Below, one piece after another: positions 7,216 through 7,824 of a DNA stretch of 7,824 bases (positions within the stretch are counted from its first letter, which is position 1; each line of letters starts with the position of its first letter). The DNA comes from an uncultured Collinsella sp. (GTDB lineage Bacteria > Actinomycetota > Coriobacteriia > Coriobacteriales > Coriobacteriaceae): positions 1 to 7,824 of the forward strand of contig USAY01000093.1 of assembly GCA_900552755.1 (NCBI GenBank), written 5' to 3'. Position numbers and translations under genes: made by a program. Below the pieces are notes generated by a model, which had not been told where the DNA came from, made no database searches, and saw only the letters and a list, made by a program, of their open reading frames with translations.

Positions 7216-7362
7216 TTGTTCAAAGTGGTAAAACCCGTGGTACAGGTCGCTTTGTTGATCGTCGGAATTGCCATGGTGTGCTTTGGCGTTATGCGTGGCG
7301 AGGCGGATGCCGTGCTGGCCAAAGCGATTAGGCTGTGCTTGGAGTGTATCGGAATTGGATAA
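7216..7362 (+). CDS. CD1871A-family small CXXC-motif membrane protein
   Basis: This is a 48-residue peptide starting at TTG 7216 (AAAGGAG eight bases upstream) and ending at TAA 7362. Residues about 5-26 form one membrane segment (VVQVALLIVGIAMVCFGV); RGEADAVLAKAI follows, and the end is CLECIGIG with the CXXC pair C41/C44. This layout (one membrane helix, a VxRGE-type turn, and a C-terminal CLECIGIG) matches what I recall of the CD1871A family named from Clostridioides difficile. The family has no established biochemical role. A membrane-bound CXXC suggests thiol redox chemistry or metal/Fe-S handling, which is inference. The stop codon lies inside the next gene, so the two are almost certainly co-translated and may work together. 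It is short and starts with TTG, so it is easily missed. Confidence 0.88.
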   Translation: MFKVVKPVVQVALLIVGIAMVCFGVMRGEADAVLAKAIRLCLECIGIG

Positions 7363-7824
7363 AAGAGAAAACACTGCGTCGCATGTTTTGGCCCGATTTC
7401 GCGGATTCATTCAGGCGACGGCGACGCTCATCACCAACATTCACCTGCCAAACTTTGCCAAAGGCGGCATCTATCAGGGCGCGGGAAAAACAGTCTGCGT
7501 ACCTGGGCTTAATTGCTATTCGTGCCCCGCGGCATCGGGTGCGTGCCCCATCGGGTCGTTCCAGTCGGTGGTAGGTTCATCCAAGTTCAACTTTTCTTAC
7601 TATGTTACCGGTACGCTCATTTTGCTCGGTGTGCTGATGGGACGCTTTGTATGCGGTTTTCTGTGCCCGTTTGGCTGGCTGCAGGAGCTGCTTCATAAGA
7701 TTCCCGGCAAAAAGCTTTCCACGAAAAAGCTAAAGCCGCTCACGTACATCAAATACGTTGCGCTGCTGTTTGCCGTGGTGCTGCTGCCCGTCTTGGTGGT
7801 TAACGACGTGGGCATGGGCGACCC
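7355..7824 (+). CDS. Membrane 4Fe-4S binding protein, NapH/YccM-like (C-terminus beyond window)
   Basis: The frame is open for 156 codons to the right edge. It starts at TTG 7355, which overlaps the end of the CXXC gene by eight bases; GGAG (7341-7344) is ten bases upstream. The N-terminal part has a cysteine cluster C48-x5-C54-x2-C57-x6-C64 (VCVPGLNCYSCP, then ACPIGS), then a membrane segment at about 83-101, then C100-x3-C104 in FVCGFLCPFGWLQE, and a second membrane segment at about 132-150. The CxxxCP-FGWLQE motif is typical of the polyferredoxin-like NapH/NosR/CcoG/YccM group of membrane electron-transfer proteins. Further ferredoxin-type CxxCxxCxxxCP motifs would be expected beyond the window. 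Its likely job is to pass electrons across or along the membrane to a partner encoded downstream. The exact substrate cannot be told. The family call is firm; no gene name is justified. Confidence 0.93.
   Translation, partial: MDKRENTASHVLARFRGFIQATATLITNIHLPNFAKGGIYQGAGKTVCVPGLNCYSCPAASGACPIGSFQSVVGSSKFNFSYYVTGTLILLGVLMGRFVCGFLCPFGWLQELLHKIPGKKLSTKKLKPLTYIKYVALLFAVVLLPVLVVNDVGMGD

Noticed and set aside
7335..7574. A 79-codon plus-strand frame overlapping the CXXC and 4Fe-4S genes
   Set aside because: It is out of frame with both supported genes, destroys the cysteine motifs, and has an Arg/Ser-rich sequence with no domain.

Overview
The window looks like a high-GC Gram-positive genome, most likely a gut-type member of the class Coriobacteriia (Actinomycetota; the Collinsella/Olsenella/Eggerthella group). 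Three things suggest this: GC-rich third codon positions, a LuxR-type regulator with an N-terminal TPR-like half, and a small CD1871A-type CXXC protein next to a membrane 4Fe-4S protein. The class is an inference from gene content; no rRNA or marker gene is present, so I do not name a genus.

Layout. Four genes run leftward on the minus strand: an OmpR/PhoB-type response regulator (7125-6451), its sensor histidine kinase (6454-5303, overlapping the regulator by 4 bases), a TPR-LuxR-type regulator (5234-4230), and a very large exported protein that starts at 4073 and runs off the left edge (at least 1357 residues). Two genes run rightward from a 90-base divergent region: a 48-residue CD1871A-type CXXC membrane peptide (7216-7362), and a membrane 4Fe-4S protein of the NapH/YccM kind (7355 to the right edge). 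The second overlaps the first by 8 bases.

How they may work together. The two-component pair is translationally coupled and lies head-to-head with the CXXC/4Fe-4S electron-transfer pair, so it may control those genes. The LuxR-type gene follows the kinase after only 68 bases and could belong to the same transcript. A strong hairpin over its stop codon separates it from the giant exported protein, which has its own ribosome binding site. The LuxR-type protein is the natural candidate regulator of the giant gene. These regulatory links are inferred from gene order only.

More than half of the window (1-4073) is one minus-strand gene that is open to the edge. Its complementary strand carries a 590-codon open frame (774-2546) and other long ones, which are antisense shadows. 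I saw no tRNA, rRNA, CRISPR array, insertion sequence or phage signature.
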